Assembly (NCBI GenBank): GCA_023205875.1
Contig: CP060764.1
Coordinates: 248,001 to 312,000 of the forward strand
Origin: Chloropicon primus
Lineage: Eukaryota > Chlorophyta > Chloropicophyceae > Chloropicales > Chloropicaceae
Direction of reading: 5' to 3'
DNA length: 64,000 nucleotides
A program made the position numbers and the translations under genes. Under the pieces are notes generated by a model. The model worked only from the letters and a program-made list of their open reading frames with translations. It had not been told where the DNA came from and made no database searches. This document shows positions 10,624-21,800 of the stretch, in pieces (positions within the stretch are counted from its first letter, which is position 1; each line of letters begins with the position of its first letter).

Positions 10624-10737
10624 GGGCACGAGGTCGCGCGGGCGAGGGGGAACAATTTTGCAATGGAAGAGAAGAATGCTAGAATTTTACAATACACTTT
10701 TCAGTCGTATACAAAATAGATGTAGATGGTACAATTT

Positions 10738-12959
10738 TTAGATTTTTTGCTGTGTGTGCTCCTGCTCCACCGTGTGGATCAGAAAGGCGTTGTCCAGGCT
10801 GGCCTCAAGCAGCGGGCCGCGATACCCGCCCCTCCCGTGGTGGTTCGCCTCCGGGTCGGTGAGAAGCAGCAGCCGGTCGCGTTGGCCGCTATTCAGCCTC
10901 CCTATCTTTTCGACCCACTTGGCCACGGACCAGAAGGGGACCCTCGTGTCCTCCAGCGACGTCCTCACGAGCATGGCAGGATAGTCCTGAGAGGCTCGGA
11001 CGTTCGAGTACGGGCAGATCTTCGCCATCACCTCCAGGTCTGCGTCCGAGTTCGGATCACCGAACTCGCCGTACTCCCCGACCGTGTGCGGCAGGCTCGG
11101 GTCGGACATCACCGAAATCAAGTCCACAAAGGGCGCGTTCGCGATCACGCTCTTGAATTTGCAGGGGTAAGGGTTGTTAATGCAAAACCCCGCGACGAGC
11201 CCGCCGGCGCTGTGGACTTTGGCGGCAACCTTGTCGGGGCAGCAAAGCCCGTGGGTCACCAAGTGCAAGTACGCGTCCTGAAAATCTTCCACGGACTTCA
11301 TCTTTGCCCTTCCCTTCCCCATGTGGTACCACGGCCTCCCTTTCTCGCCCCCTCCTCTGGCGTGCACCAAGCAAGACGCCCAACCCCGCCTGAGCAAAGG
11401 ATGGACGGACGGATCGTACTCTGGCTCCAGGTTTATGCCGTAAGCGGCGTAGACCTGCATCAGCAGGGGGCTCTCCTTGCTCGGGGGACTGTCCTTGCTG
11501 TAAACCAGAGTCACCGGGATCCGAGTCCCGTCCCGTCCCGTCACGGAGAGGAGTTCAGCTTCGAAGGGGGACTCGAGGTCATGGCGGCCACCGTGGGTCG
11601 CTTCAAGGACCTGATTCGCCATGTCATAAGCGTAGTGCGTGCTGTCCATCAAGGGGCTGCTGAGAGAAAACTTCAAGACCTTGGCCCGAAAATCGTTGTT
11701 GACCGCACTCTGAAACGAGAAGGGGACGCCAGGAGGCTGGAGAGGCACGGTGTCCGGCACCCGGCCATTCTTCGAGGCATTCCGCTCCACGCCGTCCAGC
11801 GGAAGCACTCTCAGGGCAGGCTGTCCCGAGAGAGGTGCCCTGCCGTAGAGGCATAAATGCATTCGAAGACTTCCATGTCGGTGATGGAAAAGTCGTCCCC
11901 GGAAGCGGCCAGCGTCACCCAACTCTTCCTGTCAAAGCCTTCGTTCGCCCGTGCCGCAAAGACGTGAAAATCGGATCCAGGACGATCGTTCGACAAGATG
12001 AAGAACCAGCCTCCGTTGTGCTCCACGAAGTACTCCACGCCATCCTCTCTTCTTGGCGTCAGCAGCAGCTTGCCCGCCCCGCCGCCTTGGCCCCCCGTCA
12101 ACCCGACGAGGTGGACCTCCGAGGACGAGCGCCTCGACAAGGAGGTGATCGTGAGATACTGTTGGTCTTTTGTTAAAGCAATGTCCAAGTAAAACTCCCC
12201 GTCCGCTTCCTCGTGAATCAGGCAATCATCGAGCCCGGTTTTCAGGTCCCGCCTGAGGACTTGATGCGGTCGCCCCAGCGCGTTAGGCTTTGTGTAGTAG
12301 AGAAACCGGTCATCATGCCCGTGCCACTCCGCGGCCACGGCTCTTTCTATCACTGGGCTCGCCAAAATCTTGTTTCCATCGTGCAAGAAGACGGCGTACT
12401 CCTCCTTGGCTTGGCCCAGCTCAAGCAAGAAGGCGCACTTGCCAGATCCTGATGGCTTCACGGCGCCAAGCCCGACGTACCCGTGCAAATCAACCAGATC
12501 CTGCAGATCCAGAAGAACGAGCTCTTCCCCTTGGTCGCTCCCAGTCCTCCTCGACCTCCGGCATATCCTCGGCAAGTCGTCCTCCTCCTCGCCCTTGGAC
12601 TCGTAGTAAGAAAACCCACCGACTTCCTCAAAGTAACCCGGCTGCTGGCTCGTCCTCTGCCTCTCGCACACCTCCAGCTCCTCGAGTATCCTCCTCTGGA
12701 GCCCCTCCGTCGGCCTCAGAAACAAGCTTGCCTTGGCGTTCTCCCGCTCGGCGTGCGAGACCTGGTTGGAACGATCCCTCAGCCAACCCCTCAGAGGGTC
12801 TGCCCCGACGCTCTGCCGCACGGCATCCGCGATTCCCCCGACAGAACCCAGTGCGCGCCAGCATACCACCTGGCAGGGAGGTCTGGCAAGCACCAGCCGA
12901 GGGGACAAGAAAGGGAGGAGCCTCCTCCCTCCAGCCAGCCTACCCCACGATGATAGCAT
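10738..12959 (-). CDS. Oligopeptidase B-like serine peptidase (S9A), with one apparent frameshift
   Basis: Two minus-strand reading frames join near 11855-11870 to give a full prolyl-oligopeptidase-family enzyme of about 740 aa. The N-terminal part has the PLRGWLRDR box and a seven-bladed propeller region. The C-terminal part has the alpha/beta-hydrolase triad: Ser in HSAGGLVAGF, Asp in TSLEDTRVPFW and His in NHHGRGGYRG. These match oligopeptidase B, which cuts peptides after basic residues. The frames differ by one base around GAATGCATTT; one more C in the GCAT context would restore continuity and the expected EVFE..LYGRAPLSG flow. The total length is one base short of a multiple of three. 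It could be a recent mutation or an assembly error in a short homopolymer. The start at 12959 gives a short organelle-like presequence; an in-frame start at 13118 is possible but adds no conserved sequence. Confidence 0.85.
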
Positions 12960-13357
12960 CCGCTGATCCGTCGTCGTCCAAATGCACTTTCCGGTGAATG
13001 CGTCTATCCATCTCAGACATGCGACCCACCAATCGAAAGAGAAAGAGATGAACTTTTGCTGCGACGCTTGTCCTTCCCCTCTCGCCGCTTTCCTCGACCT
13101 CTGCGTCTCCTCGAACACACCTTCGATGAGGCAAAATCTGACACGAAAAACGTTCTTCTCGTCGCCAAATCTTCGTCAATGAAGCAAAACTTTCGTTCAA
13201 GGAGTCAATCGAAAGCTCGTGAGACGTATCATCGTTCTGTATTCCCTTTCTTCCCCTTTCCTCTCTCCCTCGACCTCTCCTCTCCCCTCCAAGCGTCACT
13301 CCAAGATCCAGTTCCTGCACAGGTGGTGGTGGGTGAGTGTGAGGCTGAGAAACCAAG
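12960..13357. other. Divergent promoter between peptidase and HAD genes
   Basis: About 400 bp. It holds one copy of dispersed motif B at 13203-13226 (antisense orientation, i.e. sense for the peptidase gene) and a pyrimidine-rich stretch at 13240-13300. No further gene is supported. Confidence 0.5.
13203..13226 (-). promoter_or_regulatory. Dispersed motif B, copy upstream of the peptidase gene
   Basis: The minus strand reads CGTCTCACGAGCTTTCGATT, nearly identical to the copy at 5228-5255 and related to copies near 26320, 46614, 51784, 56260 and 60572. It is 244 bp upstream of the peptidase start, in sense orientation. Confidence 0.45.
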
Positions 13358-14522
13358 ATGCTCAGGCGCGCGCTGTGCAAGCTGCGCTGCGTGACGAGAC
13401 CGAGGACGACGCTTGGTAACGCCAGCGCCTGCGTTACGAGGAGGCAGATCGTCACCCTCGCCGCCCAACGGACCAACACCAACGGTGAGAGACGGAGACA
13501 GACGAGAGAGAAGCGATGCGATGCGATGCGATGCAATGCGATGCGATGCGAGAGAGGCTCGTGATGACACGCACAGAGGGAGAGAGGGAGAGAGAGAGAG
13601 AGGGAGCGGAAGGTCTTGTTGTGATCTTTCGTTTGACCTACCACTCGAGTGTCGAGCGTTGAAGTGCGGAGGAGAACGTGACATCCTCCTGGCATCCGGG
13701 GACTGACTTGAATGTGTTTTGCTTCTGCTGTCGATGGTGTGGTGGTTCCACTGGAGGCGTCCTGAGGGTGGGCATGTCCGCAAAGGCGGTCGGAAGTGTA
13801 TATGCTCGAGAGTACGCAGCGTCGGCGGCGGCGGCGGTGCCTGGGAAATATGACTGGAAGAGCGTGAAAGGGTTTCTCTTCGACATCGATGGGACCTTGG
13901 TGGACACTGACCCGCTTCACCTGGTGGCGTTCCGGGACTGTTTGAAGAAGGCAGGGGTCACGATCGAGGTGGACCACGAGTTCTTCAAGGAAAACATCAG
14001 CGGCCGGAGCAACCCGGACATTGCGAGGGACCTCCTCCCTGAACTGACCCAGGAGGAGAAGGAGAAGTGGATCGTGGACAAGGAGGAGTACTTTTGCGAC
14101 TTGGCTCGGTCTCAGATCGAGCCCGTGAAGGGCCTGAGGGAGCTGATGGCCTGGATCAAGAGCAACGGCGTGAAGTGCGCCGCTGTGACGAACGCGCCGA
14201 GGCCGAACGCGGAGATGCTTCTCGGCGGCATAGGAATGAGGGACGAGTTTGATCTGCTCGTGATAGCGAACGAGGAGGCCGCGAACAAGCCGCACCCGGA
14301 ACCATACCTTGCGGCCATGAGGAGGCTCGGCTGAGCGCGGAGGAGTGCTGCGCGTTGGAGGACTCCGTGCCGGGGGCCACCGCCGCGATCGCCGCCGGGG
14401 TCCACACCATCGGCGTGCTGACCTCCCAAACCGACGCCGCGATGAAGGAAGCAGGCGTCGGGCAGACCATCGGGGACTACCACGAGCTGCTGGACGAGAT
14501 CGAGTCAGCAAGGCAGGAGTAA
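13358..14522 (+). CDS. HAD-superfamily hydrolase, beta-phosphoglucomutase-like, organelle-targeted; one apparent frameshift
   Basis: Exon 1 (13358-13484) encodes a basic presequence. The intron (13485-13756, GTGAGA..GAG) carries a GATGC pentamer array and GA repeats. Exon 2 runs from 13757. The product, about 297 aa, has HAD motif I FDIDGTLVDTDPLH, motif II in AAVTNAPRPN, the motif III lysine in AANKPHPEPY and motif IV as ALEDSVPGATAAIAAG. Together with the alpha-helical cap this is the beta-phosphoglucomutase/phosphoglycolate phosphatase branch; the substrate is unknown. Near 14330 the frame breaks: AMRRLG is followed by a TGA, while LSAEECCALEDS continues one base out of phase. Adding one G to the GG at that point restores the frame. 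It may be a sequencing/assembly error or a young mutation. Confidence 0.82.
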
Positions 14523-14682
14523 GTGTTGCATTCTTTTCATTCTTTTGAGGGCCAGCGGAGCGCGAGGCGTGTATGTTTAGGGCATAGGGATGGCGACGAC
14601 GGCCACAGTGGTGGTGAGAAAGCGAGGTAAATAAGTTCACTATCATTGTTGTTCACGCTTCCAACGCACGAGGTCAAAACTC

Positions 14683-15507
14683 TTAAAGGGTAGACTGGAA
14701 GACCTTTCTGAAAGACCGCTTGTAGTCCCTATAGTCAATGTTGCGCCACTGGGGCCTATCCCAGGCCAGGTCGTCCGCTCTGTAGCCGGGGAGGTCGTTC
14801 TCCACCACCTTGAGGAAGGCCTCGTACAGAAGCTTGTTTCCCTTGGAGGACAGGTGAAGCCCGTCCCAAAACAGCGAAGCCAGCTCATCCTTTCCGAGTC
14901 TTTCGTGCATTCCTTCCCAGGCGTTGACGAGCGGCACACCTTTCTCCCTCGCGACCTGTGCACAGGTCTCCGCGTACCTCCTCACCCCCTCCAGCGTCCT
15001 GTTGCTCTCCTTCTCGATGCAGAAAGCCGCCCAGGCATTGGCATCCATTGGAGGAGGAGTCACCAGCACGACATGAGGCGGGTTCGGCTTGTGGGATCTG
15101 AAATAATCCACGATAACGCCCAAGTTCTCCTTGTACTCGTGGAGTGGAACATGCTGCTCATGACCCGTCGAGCCTGCCAATGCCGCATCGTTCGCACCAA
15201 AAAAGATGGCAACTACGTCCCTCGCGCTCCCCCTCTCGATCTCGTGCTTGGTCCTCAACTCGTTCGACACCTGAGGCATGAGCTCCTTGGCCCACTTTGT
15301 GTTATACCCACTGTACCCGCGGTTTACGACGTCCACCTTGCGCTGGTACTTGTCACTGAGTTGCGCGACCCAACCGCAGTGCACGGTGCTGAACCCTTGT
15401 TGCGTAATGGAGTCTCCGAAGAGAACGAACCTCGGTCTTCGATACATGATGGACTCGTCGTCAAAGTCTTCGTCAAAGTGTTCGTCGGGAGTCCACCTCG
15501 CCGCCAT
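14683..15507 (-). CDS. SGNH/GDSL esterase, isoamyl acetate-hydrolysing type (IAH1-like)
   Basis: Single exon, 274 aa. The four SGNH blocks are in order: FGDSITQQGF (catalytic Ser, about residue 32), GYSGYNT (oxyanion Gly), FFGANDA (oxyanion Asn) and WDGLHLSSKGN (catalytic Asp and His). Spacing and block sequences match the isoamyl acetate-hydrolysing esterase group found from yeast to plants, which hydrolyses short acyl esters. There is no obvious signal or transit peptide, so it is probably cytosolic. The physiological substrate is not predictable. The 3' end is convergent with the HAD gene, 160 bp away. Confidence 0.9.
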   Translation of the reverse strand: MAARWTPDEHFDEDFDDESIMYRRPRFVLFGDSITQQGFSTVHCGWVAQLSDKYQRKVDVVNRGYSGYNTKWAKELMPQVSNELRTKHEIERGSARDVVAIFFGANDAALAGSTGHEQHVPLHEYKENLGVIVDYFRSHKPNPPHVVLVTPPPMDANAWAAFCIEKESNRTLEGVRRYAETCAQVAREKGVPLVNAWEGMHERLGKDELASLFWDGLHLSSKGNKLLYEAFLKVVENDLPGYRADDLAWDRPQWRNIDYRDYKRSFRKVFQSTL

Positions 15508-17075
15508 ATTATCCTCCGGTTCAAAAAAAAAAACGTTCCTCCCCTCCCTTCTCCTTCTAGATTGTGTGGATGAAAAACGCCCAAGATCTTGCTTCTCTCC
15601 AGATCAGCAAAACTTAAGGAAAGCCGAGGAGAGAGACAGAGAGAGAGAGACAGAGAGAGAGGGAGAGGAGAGAGGAGAGAGGCTCTTCCGCTCGAGGGCG
15701 TTTCGGAACCCAGGAGGAGGAGGGAGGGATCGTCATTGTCGATCTGGACTGGATTAGGCGTTTGGGGGGGGCCTTGACTGCATTGGCCTTGCCCCTTCTG
15801 TTGCGGAGCCACATCAGCGATCAGCATAGCTGAGAGAGAGGCTCTTCCGCTCGAGGGCGTTTCGGAACCCAGGAGGAGGAGGGAGGGATCGTCATTGTCG
15901 ATCTGGACTGGATTAGGCGTTTGGGGGGGGCCTTGACTGCATTGGCCTTGCCCCTTCTGTTGCGGAGCCACATCAGCGATCAGCATAGCTGAGAGAGAGG
16001 CTCTTCCGCTCGAGGGCGTTTCGGAACCCAGGAGGAGGAGGGAGGGATCGTCATTGTCGATCTGGACTGGATTAGGCGTTTTGGGGGGGCCTTGACTGCA
16101 TTGGCCAAGCACGCTGCATTGGCCTTGCCCCTTCTATTTGGAGCCACATCAGCAACAATAACAAAGAAACGCTTGTGGCAGAGGTCTAAGAGAGGACGAG
16201 GTCTAAGAGGGCACGCGGAATCATCTGGAAAGGGGAAGGGCAAGCTTGAACCTGGACTGCTTTCACCGATTATCATTGGCAGTGTCCCTTTGGCCCAGTA
16301 TTTTCTTCGACTGAGTATGCTCGCTCGCTCGCTCGCCTCGTCGCGGTTCGCGTTCTACTCCGCATGCATTACATGCTCCCACGCACAAAAATAGAAAAGG
16401 AAAAGGAAAAGGAAGGCCAATGCGAAGAACCCCCCATTGGCTGGCAGCTGCCCACCCACCCACCACCACCACCACCATCGTTGTCGTCGTCACCCTTGGA
16501 TGATGTTCTTGTCGTCCAACAAAGGAGAGCCCCCCACACAAGAATCGAAAGCCCTCGAGCTTACCTTTCGCTGGACACCCCCCTCCTTCCCATCAGCGAC
16601 ATATGCCTCGCGCGATGTCTTCCCAAAGTTCGGCCTCTCCCCTCGATCCTCATCCCCATCGCCCGCCATTGCCATTTTCTCCAGGAAAGGAAACCCAAAG
16701 CGAGCGAGCGAGGTGAGGGAAGCCCAAGGGAAAGACGGAACGAGAAGCGCGAGGACGTGCGGATGAGGCCGACGGGGAGGAGATAGATCGAAAGCGCACC
16801 TATTGGGCTTTCCATTGAACCCGACCTTGCCGGAGGACGAGGCCGATCGAAGGGACACGACCCGAGCAAGCGTCCGTGACTCGAGCTCGAGGAGGGAAGG
16901 GCAAGGCGTCGCCGTCGCGACGGTGGTTGACGGCGAGAGAGGGAGGGTGTGTGTGTGCGTGTGTCTCGCGCGAAGGGCGTGATACCGTGCCGCGCCCTTG
17001 AGTTTCTTCGCGGACGGGCGAAAGGGAGAAAGGAGGAGGGAGGGCCAAGCGGGTTCAAGGGTTTAGTCGAGAATA
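15508..17075. other. Intergenic region dominated by a tandem repeat
   Basis: The GA-rich 5' flank of the esterase (15620-15680) leads into a 159-bp tandem repeat (separate entry). After 16260 the sequence has CTCG and CCACCA microsatellites and serves as the 5' flank of the RPB9 gene. Open frames here are repeat-driven and carry no recognisable domain. Confidence 0.55.
15681..16152. repeat. 159-bp tandem repeat, about three copies
   Basis: Units begin at 15681, 15840 and 15999 with GGCTCTTCCGCTCGAGGGCG. The first two are nearly identical over their full length; the third diverges after about 16110, with a small duplication of GCATTGGCC. Each unit contains a run of 7-8 G followed by CCTTGACTGC. 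Because 159 is divisible by three, a minus-strand frame reads through all copies, but its composition and the lack of any family match argue against coding. Confidence 0.9.
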
Positions 17076-17417
17076 ATGCAGTTCTGTCCCAACTGCTCGA
17101 ACATCCTCCACCCGAAGGAGGATCGAGACGAGAAGCTTCTCAAGTACCACTGCAGGAATTGTCCCCATGTGGAGCTCGCGCAGACGGGCCTCATATACAG
17201 GCACGAGGTGCAGCATTCCCTGAGTGAGAAGACGGCAGTGATCTCGGACGTGACGTCGGACCCCACGCTGCCGAGGACCAAGGACGTGGAGTGCCCCTTC
17301 TGCAAGAATGGCGAGGCGGTCTTCTTCCAGTCCACCTCGCGGGACGACGCGGAGGCGATGACCTTGTACTTCGTTTGCACAAAGTGTGGGAAAAGATTCA
17401 GGGAGGACACCGCTTAA
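17076..17417 (+). CDS. RPB9: RNA polymerase II subunit RPB9
   Basis: Single exon, 113 aa, the normal size. It has two zinc ribbons: the N-terminal one begins MQFCPNCSNIL with its second Cys pair in YHCRNCPH; the C-terminal one has CPFCKNGEAVFFQS and the second pair in CTKCGKRF. The conserved ELAQTGLIYR linker region and LPRTKDVECP segment identify RPB9 rather than TFIIS or RPA12. RPB9 sits on the polymerase jaw and lobe and helps start-site choice and fidelity. A TGTAA about 50 nt after the stop (17469) may be the poly(A) signal. Confidence 0.97.
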   Translation: MQFCPNCSNILHPKEDRDEKLLKYHCRNCPHVELAQTGLIYRHEVQHSLSEKTAVISDVTSDPTLPRTKDVECPFCKNGEAVFFQSTSRDDAEAMTLYFVCTKCGKRFREDTA

Positions 17418-18885
17418 CACACAGAGAGGGAGAGAGAGGGGTTGGGGGGCTGGCCGGGGTAGTAGCGCCAAGTGTAAACGAGGAACCAAACATTATTGCA
17501 ATAAAAGTAAACAAACCAAGCCATTGTTGAAGTGACAGAGATGATTGCTCTTTGCGTGCTCGCGAGGTCCACCCGAAACAACACCTTGGACCCTGCGCTT
17601 GGCAGCAAAGGGCCAGAGAGGTGGGCAGGTATCAAGTCACGCAGAGCCGGGGACGCAGGCAAACACACGCACACACGCACACACGCTGGAAGCTTGCCTT
17701 GATGCCAATGGATGAGCTGAGTGTATATGGCGGACTCGACTCTATATATTGTCGGTTGATCCTGGCGATGGACAAACACACAAACTCTCGAATTGGGGAG
17801 TAATTAATCCCAAAAGGGAAGACTTCCCTTCCCTTCTTCCCTTCTTCCCTTCTTCCCTCTGGACCCTAGGACTCTCCCTCGCTCCATTGGCGCAAAGAGA
17901 GAGAGAAGAAAAAGAGAAAGAAGACAGAGAGACAAAGAGAGAGACAGAGAGAGTAGTCTTTGCCATGGTATTACCCTTTCTTGATCACACAAGTCTATCT
18001 GTTGTGGCGAGGGGGAACTTTCCTTATCAACAGCAAGAGAAAAGGTAAAGGGGTGATGCAATTTTGCACCCAGTTCCACTACCGCAGGGCCCCAAAAGAC
18101 ACAAGTCTACTAATCTCTGTGTCGGAGGTCTACTCTAATCCAATACTATACCCTACTCTCTCGTCTCTCACTCTCTCCTCTCTCCTTGATGAGGAGGATG
18201 AGGCCTTCCCTTCTCCAGGTTTGCCTAAAGTAAATTGACTAAACGATGGAACCATTAATTAAGTAAAAGAAAGACACACAAAGGGGCAAGCGAGAGAGAG
18301 AGAGAGAGAGAGAGGTACACAATTGTCTTTGTCCCGAGAGGTACCGAGAGGCACTGGGAGGCAACAGGGTGCACCGGGACAACGAGCTCTTTCTTGAGGT
18401 TGACAAGGGAGGACCCCTATAACCTTTGAACACCACCGAGTGAAACCTCGTGGTCGTTGTCTTTGACTCCACCAATTCAACTTGGAACTCCCATTCCTAT
18501 TGGTCACCACAGCAGCTGGAGTGGAGACTGACTGACGAGTGAGGAGGGTAGGGAAGAGGCAGACCAGAGAGAGAGACAGGGGGGAGGGAGGGGATGAACC
18601 AGATGGGAACGAGCTCGTGTTTTGTTTTGTTTAGCCAGGAGGTGGTGAGGATAGTGGTGTGAGAGCCTTGCGGTACGACACGATACAGCCCCTGCCTGTG
18701 AATCCTTTGACACACACACACACACACACACGCACACCAACTTGGAGACGCTTGAGAAGACATTGAGAGAGAGGGTTTTTCTGGAAGGAAAGGTGGAAGC
18801 TTTGGCGTACATGCAGACCTTAGCAGCATAAGAAGGAACCGCTTTGCCGCTTTGGAAGCATTTACATTGAGAGCAAGCGAGGACT
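17418..18885. other. 1.5-kb intergenic region, low-complexity tracts
   Basis: It lies between the RPB9 and K+ channel genes, both on the plus strand. It has ACACGC repeats (17665-17690), CTTCCCTT repeats (17823-17862), a GA-rich stretch (17895-17955), GA repeats (18293-18315) and a CA repeat (18711-18732). The last 150 bp, with a GA tract, are the likely promoter/5' UTR of the channel. I found no supported gene or RNA. Confidence 0.5.
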
Positions 18886-21800
18886 ATGACGAATTGGCGT
18901 GTTCACCCTTCAGACCATGAGATGGAGGACTTCCAGCAGGAAGCAGCGCAGCCGAGGGACCGCATCGGGAGTATCTCCGCTCCCTTCACGATGGCGCAGG
19001 CCCTGCGGCAAAGAACCGAGGGGTTCGAAAACAAATGGAGCATGATGCTTTCTAGGGAGGAGCTCGTGTTCTGGGAGGGAGTCTTCAGACGGAAGCTCGC
19101 AAAGGCTTTGGAGCAGTCGAAATTTGGCCAGGCCTTGGACCTGATCTCAGTGTCTGTCAGTCTATACTCGGTAGTCATCTACGTTATGCAGACGTACGAG
19201 AACGGGCGGAGGCCCTACTGGTACAGGGTCTCGGAACTCTCGTACTCCTTTTTCTTTGTGCTCGAGTTCTTTGTCCGGTGGTACGCCGCGAACCTCAGCG
19301 TGAGGTTCTTCTTGGACTGGAGCTCCATCATTGACTTGCTGACGGCAATCCCTTTCCTGCTGGAGGGGGCCACAAAGTACTACCTTAACCTGTCCTTCTT
19401 CAGGCTTGCGAGAATCCTGAAGAGCTTGAGGATCATGCGCCTGTACAAAGTCGTGCAGCACACGGACTCGGAGGTCCAGCGCCAGCTGTTCACCATCATC
19501 TTCATGGTGGTCTCCTCCGTGTTCACGATTTCTGGACTCCTTCACCTCGTGGAGAGCGAGTGGAGGATGGATATTGACGAGACCTATGACGAGAACGCCA
19601 CCCCAAAGCAGTTCCACGATGCTCTGTACTTGACCGTCGTGACCATGTCCACCATTGGGTACGGCGACTTCCACCCCACCACGCTGTGGGGAAAAGTCGT
19701 TGTCATGTTCGGTATCTTCTTCACCATCGTAATGATCCCCCAGCAGATGAACAGGCTGGTCGGTTTGCTGTCCCTCAAGTCCATCTACGCGAGGTCTTCC
19801 TACAGCTCGAGCGATGCCCACCCCCACGTGGTGGTCTGCGGGTCGGTGACCTACAGGGGTATTGTTGACTTTCTGAAAGAGTTCTTGCACGAGGACCACG
19901 GTAACGCGGACATGAAGGTGGTCATCCTGAGCCCAGAACACCCGAGCGACGAGATGCTTGGCATCCTGAGGAGCACCAAGTACAAGGCCAACTTGATTTA
20001 CATCGAGGGGAGCTGCCTGCAGAACAAGGACCTCAAGAGGTGCGACCTCTCAAAGTCGAAAGCGTGCTTCGTGCTGTCCAACCAGTACTGCGCTGACCCT
20101 GACGAGGAAGACTCTTCGAACATCATTCGCGCGCTTGCCGTCAAGAGGTTTGCCAGAGCTACGCAAGGGGATATGCAAGTCATCCTGCAAATCATCCGAC
20201 CAGAGAACAAGCTTCACTTCATCGCCAGTATGCAGCAGAGTGAGATCGACCAAATTGTATGTATAAACGAGATCAAGATGAGTATGCTTGGTCAGAACTG
20301 CCTTTGCCCCGGGTTCTCCACGCTCATCGGCAACCTGATTCAGTCCAGTGACAGCGTCCCCCCAGAGGACGCGTCGAGCGAGCCCTGGCAGTTTGAGTAT
20401 TGCCACGGCTGCGGTTACGAGTTTTATAGGACTCCGCTCTCCACTTCGTTTGAGGGGCGCACCTTCACGGAGATCGTGGACATCATCTACACCAAGTTCG
20501 AGTGCGTCACCTTTGCAGTTGAAGTCTTGGACCGCGAAGGGAAAAGGAAGATTGCTGTAGCGCCCCTTGACCTCATTGTGGGAAGCAAGGCAAAGGCCTA
20601 CGTGATCGCGCCGGACTCGGAGGTGGCGGCCATGATTTCGACGTACTACGACAAGGACGCTCACTCGAGGAAGAAGGAGAAGGAGCCCACGGGAGACCAC
20701 GCGGACGACTACGCGAAGCACATGGAGAAGATGAGAAAGCTGCGCAGGGCCAGCGTCATGAGCGGGGCCTCGATGCACCAGATGATCACCAAGAAGGACG
20801 GGGATAAGAGAAGGGGATCGAACCTGTGGAGGAAGGTTCAAGTATTTTTGAAAGCAAACACTGCGGACGAGGCCGGTCTCGCGGAAGTGGGCCAGGGGGC
20901 TCACGATGACGAGAGCGCTGAGGGAGAAGGCAGGGACAGTGCAGCAGTTAGAATGAAGCAGTTCAGATTGAAGAGCAACTTGAAGAAGGGGAACGTGAAG
21001 AACAAGCTTTTTGAGGCCCTGAAAGTGACGAAGAGTTACCACATGCAAGCGTCGCGGACGGTCAAGGAGGCTACGATCAAGGACGCCTCGTCTCTGGTTA
21101 ACCACATTGTCGTCTGCGGTCCCAGGAACAGCACCCCCAGTGGGCTGTTCCACTTGCTCGCTCCACTTCGGAGGATCCACCTGAGCAAGATCAAGCCCAT
21201 CGTGCTGATGATGCCGGTGCCGCCCGAGAAGAAGGCGTGGGAGAAGGTGTCCCACCTCAAGGAAGTCTACTACCTGGAGGGCTCGCCCCACCAGTACAGC
21301 GACCTGATGAAGGCCAACGTTGGAAGCGCGGCGGTCACGGTGATCTTGACAGCGACTTACAACCTCTCGAAGAACGAGGGTGACTTGGTGAGCTTGATCG
21401 ACGCGGACTCGATTTTCAGCTACCAGCACATCAAGAGAATATCGGATGACAACGTCCTGGCCGTGGAACTGGTGTCCGCTCCGAACATGGCCTTCCTGGA
21501 GCCTAAGCTCGAGTGGACGAGCAGCGAGTTTTACATGTCCCCGTGCTTTGCGTCCGGAACGGCGTACACCGCCAGCCTCCTTGACACGCTGGTGTGCCAG
21601 ACGTACTACAACAGGGACCTGTTGACGATCATCAGGGTCTTGGTCTGCGGCGGAGGGGCCCTGGATGAGATCACCACGAGCGACAACAAGAAGAGGAAGC
21701 AGGGCTTCATCTCTCAGATTCGGGCTCCGGAGGAGACTTGGGGCTTCAGGTACATTGACTTCTTCAAGTTCTTGCTGTACAACCACCAGATGATCTGCTT

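Noticed and set aside
12940-14646. A 568-codon minus-strand frame across the peptidase promoter and HAD gene
   Set aside because: It overlaps the HAD gene exons and intron on the other strand and has repetitive Ser/Arg composition.
15324-16112. A minus-strand frame with three 53-residue repeats
   Set aside because: It arises because 159 is divisible by three. Composition follows the DNA repeat, no family match, and no gene-like start context.
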